Positions 52,187 to 63,100 of a stretch of 64,000 nucleotides of DNA are shown here, one piece after another. Source of the stretch: Hydractinia symbiolongicarpus. Taxonomy: Eukaryota > Cnidaria > Hydrozoa > Anthoathecata > Hydractiniidae. Location of the stretch: NCBI RefSeq assembly GCF_029227915.1, contig NC_079877.1, positions 7,814,001 to 7,878,000 on the forward strand, read 5' to 3'. Each line of letters opens with the position of its first letter. Within the stretch, counting starts at the first letter, position 1. The notes beneath the pieces were generated by a model. That model was not told where the DNA came from. It did no database searches and worked only from the letters and a program-made list of their open reading frames with translations. The translations under genes and the position numbers were made by a program.

Positions 52187-52558
52187 TTTCATTGACTTTC
52201 TAACGGTGTCAATCCGTTTGAGTTACAACGGCTGCGTCACATATTCGTACCAACATGTATTTAGTGATTTCCTTCCGATATTACTAAGTTGTATCGCTTT
52301 TAACAGTGAAACGATTGACCGTGGGAATTATTTTAACTGATTCTGGACTGTGACCTTAAAAATGTGATTAATGCGCCAATTGGTCTCCAAGGAATAACAT
52401 TCTTCTGAATTTGACATGATTGCTGGAATTCAGCGGTTACATTAGGCTCTGCGGTAGCGCTTTATTTAAATATTTAGATAAATTAGATTTTCTTACTGTG
52501 GGACCAATCCTGGCCGTTAGCACGCGCTGAAGAAATAAAGACATTCTCAAAAACTACA

Positions 52559-52920
52559 TTTCATTGATTTCTTAGCGGTATAATTCCGTTTGAGTTACAA
52601 CGGTTGCGTCACATATTCGTACCAACATGTATTTATCGAAAGTATTCGGATATTACTAGGTTGCATCGCTTTCAACAGTAAAACGATTGACTGTGGGACT
52701 TAGTTGAACTGATTTTAGACTTTGACCTTATATATGTGATAAATGAGTCATTTTGACAACAAGAAATGACATTCTTCTTAGTTTGACATGATTGATGGAA
52801 CTCATCGATTACACTGGGCGCTGTGGTAACGCTTTATTTAAAAATTTAGATAAATAAGTCATTTTGTACTCCTAGCCGTTATCGCGCGCTGAAGAAATAG
52901 AGACAGTTTTAAAAACTACA
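52559..52920 (+). repeat. 362-bp satellite monomer with an 11-bp deletion
   Basis: At 52,861-52,880 the sequence reads ATTTTGTACTCCTAGCCGTT. Other monomers have GTGGGACCAAT between TACT and CCTAGCC. The resulting interval is 362 bp. This lesion occurs once in the window. Confidence 0.85.
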
Positions 52921-53293
52921 TTTCATTGACTTTCTAACAGTGTCAATCCGTTTGAGTTAAAACGGTTGCGTCACACATTCGTACCAACATGTATTTAGTG
53001 ATATTTTTCCGATATTACTAAGTTGTATCGCTTTCAACAGTGAAACGATTGACTGTGGGACTTAGTTGAACTGATTTTGTACTTTGACCTTAGAAATGTA
53101 ATAAATGAGCCATCATGACTAGAAGAAATAACATTCTCCTTAATTTGACATGATTACTGGAACTCAGCGATTACACTATGCGCTGTGGTAGCGCTTTGTT
53201 TAAAAGTTAAGATAAATAAGTCATTTATTACGGTGGAAAGAATCCTAGCCGTTATCGCACGCTGAAGAAATAGAGACAGTTTTCAAAACTACA

Positions 53294-53663
53294 TTTCATT
53301 GACTTTCTAACGGTGTCAATACATTTGAGTTAAAACGGTTGCGTCACATAATCGTACCAGCATGTATTTAGTGATTTTCTTCCGATATTAAGTTATATCG
53401 CTTTCAACAGTAAAACGATTGACTGTGGGACTTAGTTGAACTGATTTTAGACTTTGACCTTATAAATGTGATAAATGAGTCATTTTGACAACAAGAAATG
53501 ACATTCTTCTTAGTTTGACATGATTGATGGAACTCACCGATTACACTGGGCGCTGTGGTAACGCTTTATTTAAAAATTTAGATAAATAAGTCATTTTGTA
53601 CTGTGGGACCAATCCTAGCCTTTATCGCGCGCTGAAGAAATAGAGACAGTTTTAAAAACTATA
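53294..53663 (+). repeat. 370-bp satellite monomer with a 3-bp deletion
   Basis: CGATATTAAGTTATATCG near 53,383-53,400 replaces CGATATTACTAAGTTGTATCG-type sequence. Three bases (CTA) are missing at about 53,390. Confidence 0.75.
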
Positions 53664-56228
53664 TTTCATTGACTTTCTAACAGTGTCAATCCGTTTAAGT
53701 TACAACGGTTGCGTCACATAATCGTACCAACATGTATTTACTGATTTTCTTCTGATATTACTAAGTTGTATCGCTTTCAACAGTGAAACGATTGACTGTG
53801 GGACTTAGTTGAACTGATTTTGGACTTTGACCTTATAAATGTAATAAATGAGCCATTTTGACTAGAAGAAATAACATTCTCCTTAATTTGACATGATTGA
53901 TGAAACTCACCGATTACACTGGGCGCTGTGGTAACGCCTTATTTAAAAATTAAGATAAATAAGTCATTTTGTACTGTGGGACCAATCCTAGCCGTTATCG
54001 CGCGCTGAAGAAATAGAGACAGTTTCAAAAACCACATTTCATTGACGTTCTAACGGTGTCAATCCGTTTGACTTACAACGGTTGCGTCACATAATCGTAC
54101 CAACATGTATTTAGTGATTTTCTTCCGATATTACTAAGTTGTATCGCTTTCAACAGTGAAACGATTGACTGTGGGACTTAATTGAACTGATTTTGGATAT
54201 TGACCTTATAAATGTGATAAATGAGTCATTTTGACAACAAGAAATGACATTCTTCTTAGTTTGACATGATTGATGGAACTCAGCGATTACACTGGGCGCT
54301 GTGGTAACGCTTTATTTAAAAATTTAGATAAATAAGTCATTTTGTACTGTGGGACCAATCCTAGCCTTTATCGCGCGCTGAAGAAATAGAGACAGTTTTA
54401 AAAACTATATTTCATTGACTTTCTAACAGTGTCAATCCGTTTAAGTTACAACGGTTTCGTCACATAATCGTACCAACATGTATTTACTGATTTTCTTCCG
54501 ATATTACTAAGTTGTATCGCTTTCAACAGTGAAACGATTGACTGTGGGACTTAATTGAACTGATTTTGGACTTTGACCTTATAAATGTGATTAATGCGCC
54601 AATTGGTCTCCAAGGAATAACATTCTTCTTAATTTGACATGATTGGTGGAACTAAGCGTATACACTGGACCCTGTGGTAGCGATTCATTTAAAAATTTAG
54701 ATAAATAAGTCATTTTTACTGTGGGACCAATCCTAGCCGTTAGCGCGCGCTGAAGATATAGAGATAGTTTCAAAAACTCCATTTCATTGACTTTCTAACG
54801 GTGTCAATCCGTTTGACTTACAACGGTTGCGTCACATAATCGTACCAACATGTATTTAGTGATTTTCTTCCGATATTACTAAGTTGTATCGCTTTCAACA
54901 GAGAAACGATTGACTTGGGACTTAATTGAACTGATTTTGGACTTTGACCTTATAAATGTAATAAATGAGCCATTTTGACTAAAAGAAATAACATTCTCCT
55001 TAATTTGACATGATTGATGGAATTCACCGACTACACTGGGCGCTGTGGTAACGGTTTATTTATAAATTGAGATAAATAAGTCATTTTGTACTGTGGGACC
55101 AATCCTAGCCGTTATCGCGCGCTGAAGAAATAGAGACAGTTTCAAAAACTCCATTTCATTGACTTTCTAACGGTGTGAATCCGTTTGACCTACAACGGTT
55201 GCGTCACATAATCGTACCAACATGTATTTAGTGATTTCCTTCAGATAATACTAAGTTGTATCGCTTTCAACAGTGAAACGATTGACTGTGGGACTTAGTT
55301 GAACTGATTTTAGACTTTGACCTTATAAATGTGATAAATGAGTCATTTTGACTACAAGAAATGATATTCTTCTTAGTTTGACATGATTGATGGAACTCAC
55401 CGATTACACTGGGCGCTGTGGTAACGCTTTATTTAAAAATTTAGATAAATAAGTCATTTTGTACTTTGGGACCAATCCTAGCCTTTATTGCGCGCTGAAG
55501 AAATAGAGACAGTTTTAAAAACTATATGTCATTGACTTTCTAACAGTGTCAATCCGTTTAAGTTACAACGGTTGCGTCACATAATCGTACCAACATGTAT
55601 TTACTGATTTTCTTCCGATATTACTAAGTTGTATCGCTTTCAACAGTGAAACGATTGACTGTGGGACTTAGTTGAACTGATTTTGGACTTTGACCTTTTA
55701 AATGTAATAAATGAGCCATTTTGACTAGAAGAAATAACATTCTCCTTAATTTGACATGATTGATGAAACTCACCGATTACACTGGGCGCTGTGGTAACGC
55801 CTTATTTAAAATTTAAGATAAATAAGTCATTTTGTACTGTGGGACCAATCCTAGTTGTTATCGCGCGCTGAAGAAATAGAGACAGTTTCAAAAATTACAT
55901 TTCATTGACTTTCTAACGGTGTCAATCCGTTTGACTTACAACGGTTGCGTCACATAATCGTACCAACATGTATTTAGTGTTTTCTTCCAATATTACTAAG
56001 TTGTATCGCTTTGAACAGTGAAAAGATTGACTATGAGACTTAATTAAACTGATTTTGGATTTTGACCTTATAAATGTGATAAATGAGTCATTTTGACTAC
56101 AAGAAATGATATTCTTCTTAATTTGACATGATTGCTGGAACTCAGCGATTTCACTGGGCGCTGTGGTAAGGCTTTATTTAAAAATTAACATGAATAAGTC
56201 ATTTTTTACTGTGGGACCAATCCTAGCC

Positions 56229-57740
56229 GTTATCGCGCGCTGAAGAAATAGAGATAGTTTCTAAAACTAAATTTCATTGATTTTCTAACGGTGTCAATCC
56301 GTTTGAGTTACAACGGTTGCGTCACACATTCGTACCAACATGTATTTAGTGATTTTTTTCCGATATTACTAAGTTGCATCGCTTTCAACAGTGAAACGAT
56401 TGACTGTGGGACTTAATTGAACTGATTTTGGACTTTGACCTTATAAATGTGATAAATGAGTGATTTTGACTACAAGAAATGATATTCTTCTTAATTTGAC
56501 ATGATTGCCGGAACTCAGCGATTACACTGGACCCTGTGGTAGCGATTCATTTCAAAATGTAGATAAATAAGTCATTTTTACTGTGTGACCAATCCTAGGC
56601 GTTAGCGCGCGCTGAAGATATAGAGACAGTTTCGAAAACTCCATTTCATTGACTTTCTAACGGTGTCAATCCGTTTGAGTTAGAACGGTTGCGTCACATA
56701 ATCGTACCAACATGTATTTAGTGATTTTCTTCCGATATTACTAAGTTGTATCGCTTTCAACAGAGGAACGATTGACTGTGGGACTTAATTGAACTGATTT
56801 TGGACTTTGACCTTATAAATGTAATAAATGAGCCATTTTGATTAGAAGAAATAACATTCTCCTTAATTTGACATGATTGATGGAACTCACCGATTACACT
56901 GGGCGCTGTGGTAACGCTTTATTTAAAAATTACGATAAATAAGTCATTTTGTACTGTGGGACCAATCCTAGCCGTTATCGCGCGCCGAAGAAATAGAGAC
57001 AGTTTGAAATCTACATTTCATTGACTTTCTAACGTTGTCAATCCGTTTGACTTACAACGGTTCCGTCACGTAATCGTACCAACATGTATTTGGTGATTTT
57101 CTTCCGATATTACTAAGTTGTATCGCTTTCAACAGTGAAACGATTGACTGTGGGACTTAATTGAACTGATTTTGGACTTTGACCTTATAAATGAGATAAA
57201 TGAGTCGTTATCGCGCGCTGAAGAAATAGAGACAGTTTCTAAAACTAAATTTCATTGATTTTCTAACGGTGTAAATCCGTTTGAGTTACAACGGTTGCGT
57301 CACACATTCGTACCAACATGTATTTAGTGATTTTTTTCCGATATTACTAAGTTGCATCGCTTTCGACAGTGAAACGATTGACTGTGGGACTTAATTGAAC
57401 TGATTTTGGACTTTGACCTTATAAATGTGATAAATGAGTGATTTTGACTACAAGAAATGATATTCTTCTTAATTTGACATGATTGCCGGAACTCAGCGAT
57501 TACACTGGACCCTGTGGTAGCGATTCATTTAAAAATGTAGATAAATAAGTCATTTTTACTGTGTGAGCAATCCTAGGCGTTAGCGCGCGCTGAAGATATA
57601 GAGACAGTTTCGAAAACTCCATTTCATTGACTTTCTAACGGTGTCAATCCGTTTGAGTTAGAACGGTTGCGTCACATAATCGTACCAACATGTATTTAGT
57701 GATTTTCTTCCGATATTACTAAGTTGTATCGCTTTCAACA
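56229..57740 (+). repeat. 978-bp duplication with an out-of-register junction
   Basis: Positions 56,229-56,762 match 57,207-57,740 at offset 978 bp, which is not a multiple of the monomer. Anchors 56272/56644 pair with 57250/57622. Shared rare features are GTGTGACC or GTGTGAGC, CCTAGGCGTTAGCGC, TTTCGAAAACTCC and ATGAGTGATTTTGAC. The fusion point lies at about 57,206, where AAATGAGTC runs straight into GTTATCGCGCGCTG. Anchors in the block: 56272, 56644, 57016, 57250, 57622. Confidence 0.88.
57016..57249 (+). repeat. 234-bp truncated satellite monomer
   Basis: Between GATAAATGAGTC (ending about 57,206) and GTTATCGCGCGCTG about 138 bp of the monomer are absent, including TTTGACATGATTG, the CTGTGGTA block and GATAAATAAGTC. 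It is the shortest anchor interval in the window. Only a one- or two-base overlap at the join is visible, so the event looks like an illegitimate rather than homologous exchange. Confidence 0.9.
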
Positions 57741-58711
57741 GTGAAACGATTGACTGAGGGACTTAATTGAACTGGTTCTGGACTGTGACCTTATAAATGT
57801 GATAAATTAGGCAATTGGTCTCCAAGAAATAACATTCTTCTTAATTTGACATGATTGCTGGAATTCAGCGATTACATTAGTCTCTGTGGTAGCGCTTTAT
57901 TTGAAAATTTAGATAAATAAGTAAATTTTTACTGTGGGACGAATCCTGGTGGTTAGCTCACGCTGAAGAAATAGAGACAGTTTCAAAAAACTACATTTCA
58001 TTGACTTTCTAACGGTGTCAATCCGTTTGAGTTACAACGGTTGCGTCACACATTCGTACCAACATGTATTTAGTGATTTTCTTCCGATATTACTAAGTTC
58101 TTTTGCTTTTAAGAGTGAAAGATTGACTGAGGGAGTTAATTGAACTGATTCTGGACTGTGACCTTAAAAATGTGAAAAATGAGCCAATTGTTCTCCAAGG
58201 AATAACATTCTTCTTAATTTGACATGATTGCTGGAACTCAGCGATTACACTGGGCGCTGTGGTTGCGCTTTATTAACGGTCTGACCAATCCTAGCCAGTA
58301 GTTCGCGTTGAAGAAATATAGTCAGTTTCAAAAACTGCATTTCATTAATTTTCTCACTGTGTCAATCCGTTTGAGTTACAACGGTTGCTTCACATATTCG
58401 TACCAACATCTATTTAGTTAATTTTTCCGATATTACTAAGTTGTATCGCTTTTAACAGTGAAGCGATTGACTGTGCAACTTAATTGAACTAACTTTGGGG
58501 TGTGACCTTATAATTGTGATAAATGAGGCAATTGGTCTTCAAGGAATAACATTGTTCTTAATTTGACATGATTGCTGGAATACAGCAATTACATTAGGCT
58601 CTGTGGTAGCGCTTTGTTAAAAAATTAAGATAAATAAGTCATTTTTTACTGTGGGACCAATCCTAGCCGTTAGTTCGCGCTGAAGAAATAGAGACAGTTC
58701 CAAAAACTACA
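57741..58711 (+). repeat. Satellite monomers flanking the tetramer array, one shortened
   Basis: Anchors 57996 and 58340. The first carries CTGGTGGTTAGCTCACGCTG and AAGTTCTTTTGC, a combination that reappears only at 63,425-63,585. The 57,996-58,340 interval is 344 bp because CTTTATTAACGGTCTGACC (near 58,270) lacks the GATAAATAAGTC segment. It is therefore an early relative of the deleted monomer inside the 1,462-bp tetramer. Confidence 0.8.
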
Positions 58712-61700
58712 TTTCATTGAATTTCTAACGGTGTCAATCCGTTTGAGTTACAACGGTTGCGTCACATATTCGTACCAACATGTATTTAGTTATTTTCTTC
58801 CGATATTACTAAGTTGCATCGCTTTTAACAGTGAAACGCTTGACTATGGGACTTAATTGAACTGATTTTGGACTTTGACCTTATAAATGTGATAATGAGC
58901 CAGTTTGACTACAAGAAATAAAATTCTTCTTAATTTGACATGATTGCTGGAACTCAGCGATTACACTGGGCGCTGTGGTAGCGCTTTATTAACTGTCGGA
59001 ACAATCCTAGCCAGTAGTTTGCGCTGACGAAATATAGTCAGTTTCAAAAACTACATTTCATTTATTTTCTCACTGTGTCAATCCGTTTGAGTTACAACGG
59101 TTGCTTCACATATTCGTACCAACATGTATTAAGTTAATTTTTCCGATATTACTAAGTTGTATCGCTTTTAACAGTGACGCGATTGACTGTGCAACTTAAT
59201 TGAACTAACTTTGGGCTGTGACCTGATAAATGTGATAAGTGAGCCTATTGGACTCCAAGAAATAACATTCTTCTTAATTTGACATGATTGCTGGAACTCA
59301 GCGATTACACTGGGCGCTGTGGTAGCGCTTTATTAAAAAATTAAGATAATTAAGTCATTTTTTACTGTGGGACGAATCCTAGTCGTTAGTTTGCGCTGAA
59401 GAAATAGAGACAGTTTCAAACTTAGATTTCATTGACTTTCTAACGGTGTCAATCCGTTTGAGTTACAACAGTTGCGTGACATATTCGTACCAACATGTAT
59501 TTAGTGATTTTCTTCCGTTATTACTAAGTTGTATTGCTTTTAACAGTGAAACGATTGCCTGAGGGAAGTAATTGAACTGATTCTGGACTGTGACCTTATA
59601 AATGTGAAGAATGAGCCGATTGTTCTCCAAGGAATAACATTCTTCTTAATTTGACATGATTGCTGGAATTCAGCGATTACATTAGGCTCTGTGGTAGCGC
59701 TTTATTTGAAAATTTAGATAAATAAGTCTTTTCTTACTGTGGAACCAATCCTGGCCGTTAGCACGCGCTGAACAAATAAGAACAGTTATAAAGACTACAT
59801 TTCATTGACTTTCTAGCGATTTAAATCCGTTTGAGTTACAACGGTTGCGTCACATATTCGTATCAACAAGTATTTAGCGATAGTATTCGGATATTACTAG
59901 GTTGCATCGCTTTTAGCAGTGAAACAATTGACTGTGGGACTTAATTGAACGGATTCTGGACTGTGACCTTATAAATGTGATAAATGCGTTAATTGTTCTT
60001 AAAGGAATAACATTCTTCTTAATTTGACATGATTCCTGAAACTCAGCAATTACACTAGGCGCTGTGGTAGCGCTTTATTAAAAAATTAAGATAAATAAGT
60101 AATTTTTTACTGTGGGACGAATCCTGGTGGTTAGTTCGCGCTGAAGAAATAGAGACAGTTTTAAAAACTACATTTCATTGACTTTCTAACGGTGTCAATC
60201 CGTTTGAGTTACAACGGTTGCGTCACATATTCGTACCAACATGTATTTAGTTATTTTCTTCCGATATTACTAAGTTGCATCGCTTTTAACAGTGAAACGA
60301 TTGACTATGGGACTTAATTGAACTGATTTTGGACTTTGACCTTATAAATGTGATAAATGAGCCAGTTTGACTACAAGAAATAAAATTCTTCTTAATTTGA
60401 CATGATTGCTGGAACTCAGCGATTACACTGGGCGCTGTGGTAGCGCTTTATTAACTGTCGGAACAATCCTAGCCAGTAGTTTGCGCTGAAGAAATATAGT
60501 CAGTTTCAAAAACTACATTTCATTTATTTTCTCACTGTGTCAATCCGTTTGAGTTACAACGGTTGCTTCACATATTCGTACCAACATGTATTAAGTTAAT
60601 TTTTCCGATATTACTAAGTTGTATCGCTTTTAACAGTGAAGCGATTGACTGTGCAACTTAATTGAACTAACTTTGGGCTGTGACCTGATAAATGTGATAA
60701 GTGAGCCTATTGGACTCCAAGAAATAACATTCTTCTTAATTTGACATGATTGCTGGAACTCAGCGATTACACTGGGCGCTGTGGTAGCGCTTTATTAAAA
60801 AATTAAGATAATTAAGTCATTTTTTACTGTGGGACGAATCCTAGTCGTTAGTTTGCGCTGAAGAAATAGAGACAGTTTCAAACTTAGATTTCATTGACTT
60901 TCTAACGGTGTCAATCCGTTTGAGTTACAACGGTTGCGTGACATATTCGTACCAACATGTATTTAGTGATTTTCTTCCGTTATTACTAAGTTGTATTGCT
61001 TTTAACAGTGAAACGATTGCCTGAGGGAAGTAATTGAACTGATTCTGGACTGTGACCTTATAAATGTGAAGAATGAGCCGATTGTTCTCCAAGGAATAAC
61101 ATTCTTCTTAATTTGACATGATTGCTGGAATTCAGCGATTACATTAGGCTCTGTGGTAGCGCTTTATTTGAAAATTTAGATAAATAAGTCTTTTCTTACT
61201 GTGGAACCAATCCTGGCCGTTAGCACGCGCTGAACAAATAAGAACAGTTATAAAGACTACATTTCATTGACTTTCTAGCGATTTAAATCCGTTTGAGTTA
61301 CAACGGTTGCGTCACATATTCGTATCAACAAGTATTTAGCGATAGTATTCGGATATTACTAGGTTGCATCGCTTTTAGCAGTGAAACAATTGACTGTGGG
61401 ACTTAATTGAACGGATTCTGGACTGTGACCTTATAAATGTGATAAATGCGTTAATTGTTCTTAAAGGAATAACATTCTTCTTAATTTGACATGATTCCTG
61501 AAACTCAGCAATTACACTAGGCGCTGTGGTAGCGCTTTATTAAAAAATTAAGATAAATAAGTAATTTTTTACTGTGGGACGAATCCTGGTGGTTAGTTCG
61601 CGCTGAAGAAATAGAGACAGTTTTAAAAACTACATTTCATTGACTTTCTAACGGTGTCAATCCGTTTGAGTTACAACGGTTGCGTCACATATTCGTACCA

Positions 61701-63100
61701 ACATGTATTTAGTTATTTTCTTCCGATATTACTAAGTTGCATCGCTTTTAACAGTGAAACGATTGACTATGGGACTTAATTGAACTGATTTTGGACTTTG
61801 ACCTTATAAATGTGATAAATGAGCCAGTTTGACTACAAGAAATAAAATTCTTCTTAATTTGACATGATTGCTGGAACTCAGCGATTACACTGGGCGCTGT
61901 GGTAGCGCTTTATTAACTGTCGGAACAATCCTAGCCAGTAGTTTGCGCTGAAGAAATATAGTCAGTTTCAAAAACTACATTTCATTTATTTTCTCACTGT
62001 GTCAATCCGTTTGAGTTACAACGGTTGCTTCACATATTCGTACCAACATGTATTAAGTTAATTTTTCCGATATTACTAAGTTGTATCGCTTTTAACAGTG
62101 AAGCGATTGACTGTGCAACTTAATTGAACTAACTTTGGGCTGTGACCTGATAAATGTGATAAGTGAGCCTATTGGACTCCAAGAAATAACATTCTTCTTA
62201 ATTTGACATGATTGCTGGAACTCAGCGATTACACTGGGCGCTGTGGTAGCGCTTTATTAAAAAATTAAGATAATTAAGTCATTTTTTACTGTGGGACGAA
62301 TCCTAGTCGTTAGTTTGCGCTGAAGAAATAGAGACAGTTTCAAACTTAGATTTCATTGACTTTCTAACGGTGTCAATCCGTTTGAGTTACAACGGTTGCG
62401 TGACATATTCGTACCAACATGTATTTAGTGATTTTCTTCCGTTATTACTAAGTTGTATTGCTTTTAACAGTGAAACGATTGACTGAGGGAGGTAATTGAA
62501 CTGATTCTGGACTGTGACCTTATAAATGTGAAGAATGAGCCAATTGTTCTCCAAGGAATAACATTCTTCTTAATTTGACATGATTGCTGGAATTCAGCGA
62601 TTACATTAGGCTCTGTGGTAGCGCTTTATTTGAAAATTTAGATAAATAAGTCTTTTCTTACTGTGGGACCAATCCTGGCCGTTAGCACGCGCTGAACAAA
62701 TAAGAACAGTTATAAAGACTACATTTCATTGACTTTCTAGCGATTTAAATCCGTTTGAGTTACAACGGTTGCGTCACATATTCGTATCAACAAGTATTTA
62801 GCGATAGTATTCGGATATTACTAGGTTGCATCGCTTTTAGCAGTGAAACAATTGACTGTGGGACTTAATTGAACGGATTCTGGACTGTGACCTTATAAAT
62901 GTGATAAATGCGTTAATTGTTCTTCAAGGAATAACATTCTTCTTAATTTGACATGATTCCTGAAACTCAGCAATTACACTAGGCGCTGTGGTAGCGCTTT
63001 ATTAAAAAATTAAGATAAATAAGTAATTTTTTACTGTGGGACGAATCCTGGTGGTTAGTTCGCGCTGAAGAAATAGAGACAGTTTTAAAAACTACATTTC
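58712..63100 (+). repeat. Higher-order repeat: three copies of a 1,462-bp tetramer
   Basis: Anchors are 58712, 59056, 59427, 59800 | 60173, 60518, 60889, 61262 | 61635, 61980, 62351, 62724 | 63097. The repeating intervals are 345 (344 in the first), 371, 373 and 373, giving 1,461-1,462 bp. The first member ends in a shortened form with TTATTAACTGTCGGAACAAT and CCAGTAGTTTGCG. The second has TCACTGTGTC, TAAGTTAATTTTTCC and GAACTAACTTTGGG. The third has CTTAGATTTC and GTGACATATTCG. The fourth has GAACAAATAAGAACAG, TAGCGATTTAAATCC and AGCGATAGTATTCGG. Copies differ at few sites (for example GACGAAATATAG near 59,028, and GATTGCCTGAGGGAAG in two copies against GATTGACTGAGGGAGG in the third). Confidence 0.93.

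Larger units (their letters stand above)
52187..56228 (+). repeat. Satellite monomers with local dimer and trimer repeats
   Basis: Anchors 52187, 52559, 52921, 53294, 53664, 54037, 54410, 54782, 55154, 55527 and 55900. Monomers with CTATATTTC or CTATATGTC, CTAACAGTGTC, CGTTTAAGTTACAACGG and TTTACTGATTTTCTTC start at 53,664, 54,410 and 55,527, spaced 746 and 1,117 bp, so dimer and trimer units alternate. The region resembles 1-21 kb (CTTAGTTTGACATGATTGAT, GTAATAAATGAGCC, CATTCTCCTTAATTTG) more than its immediate neighbours. Confidence 0.8.
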
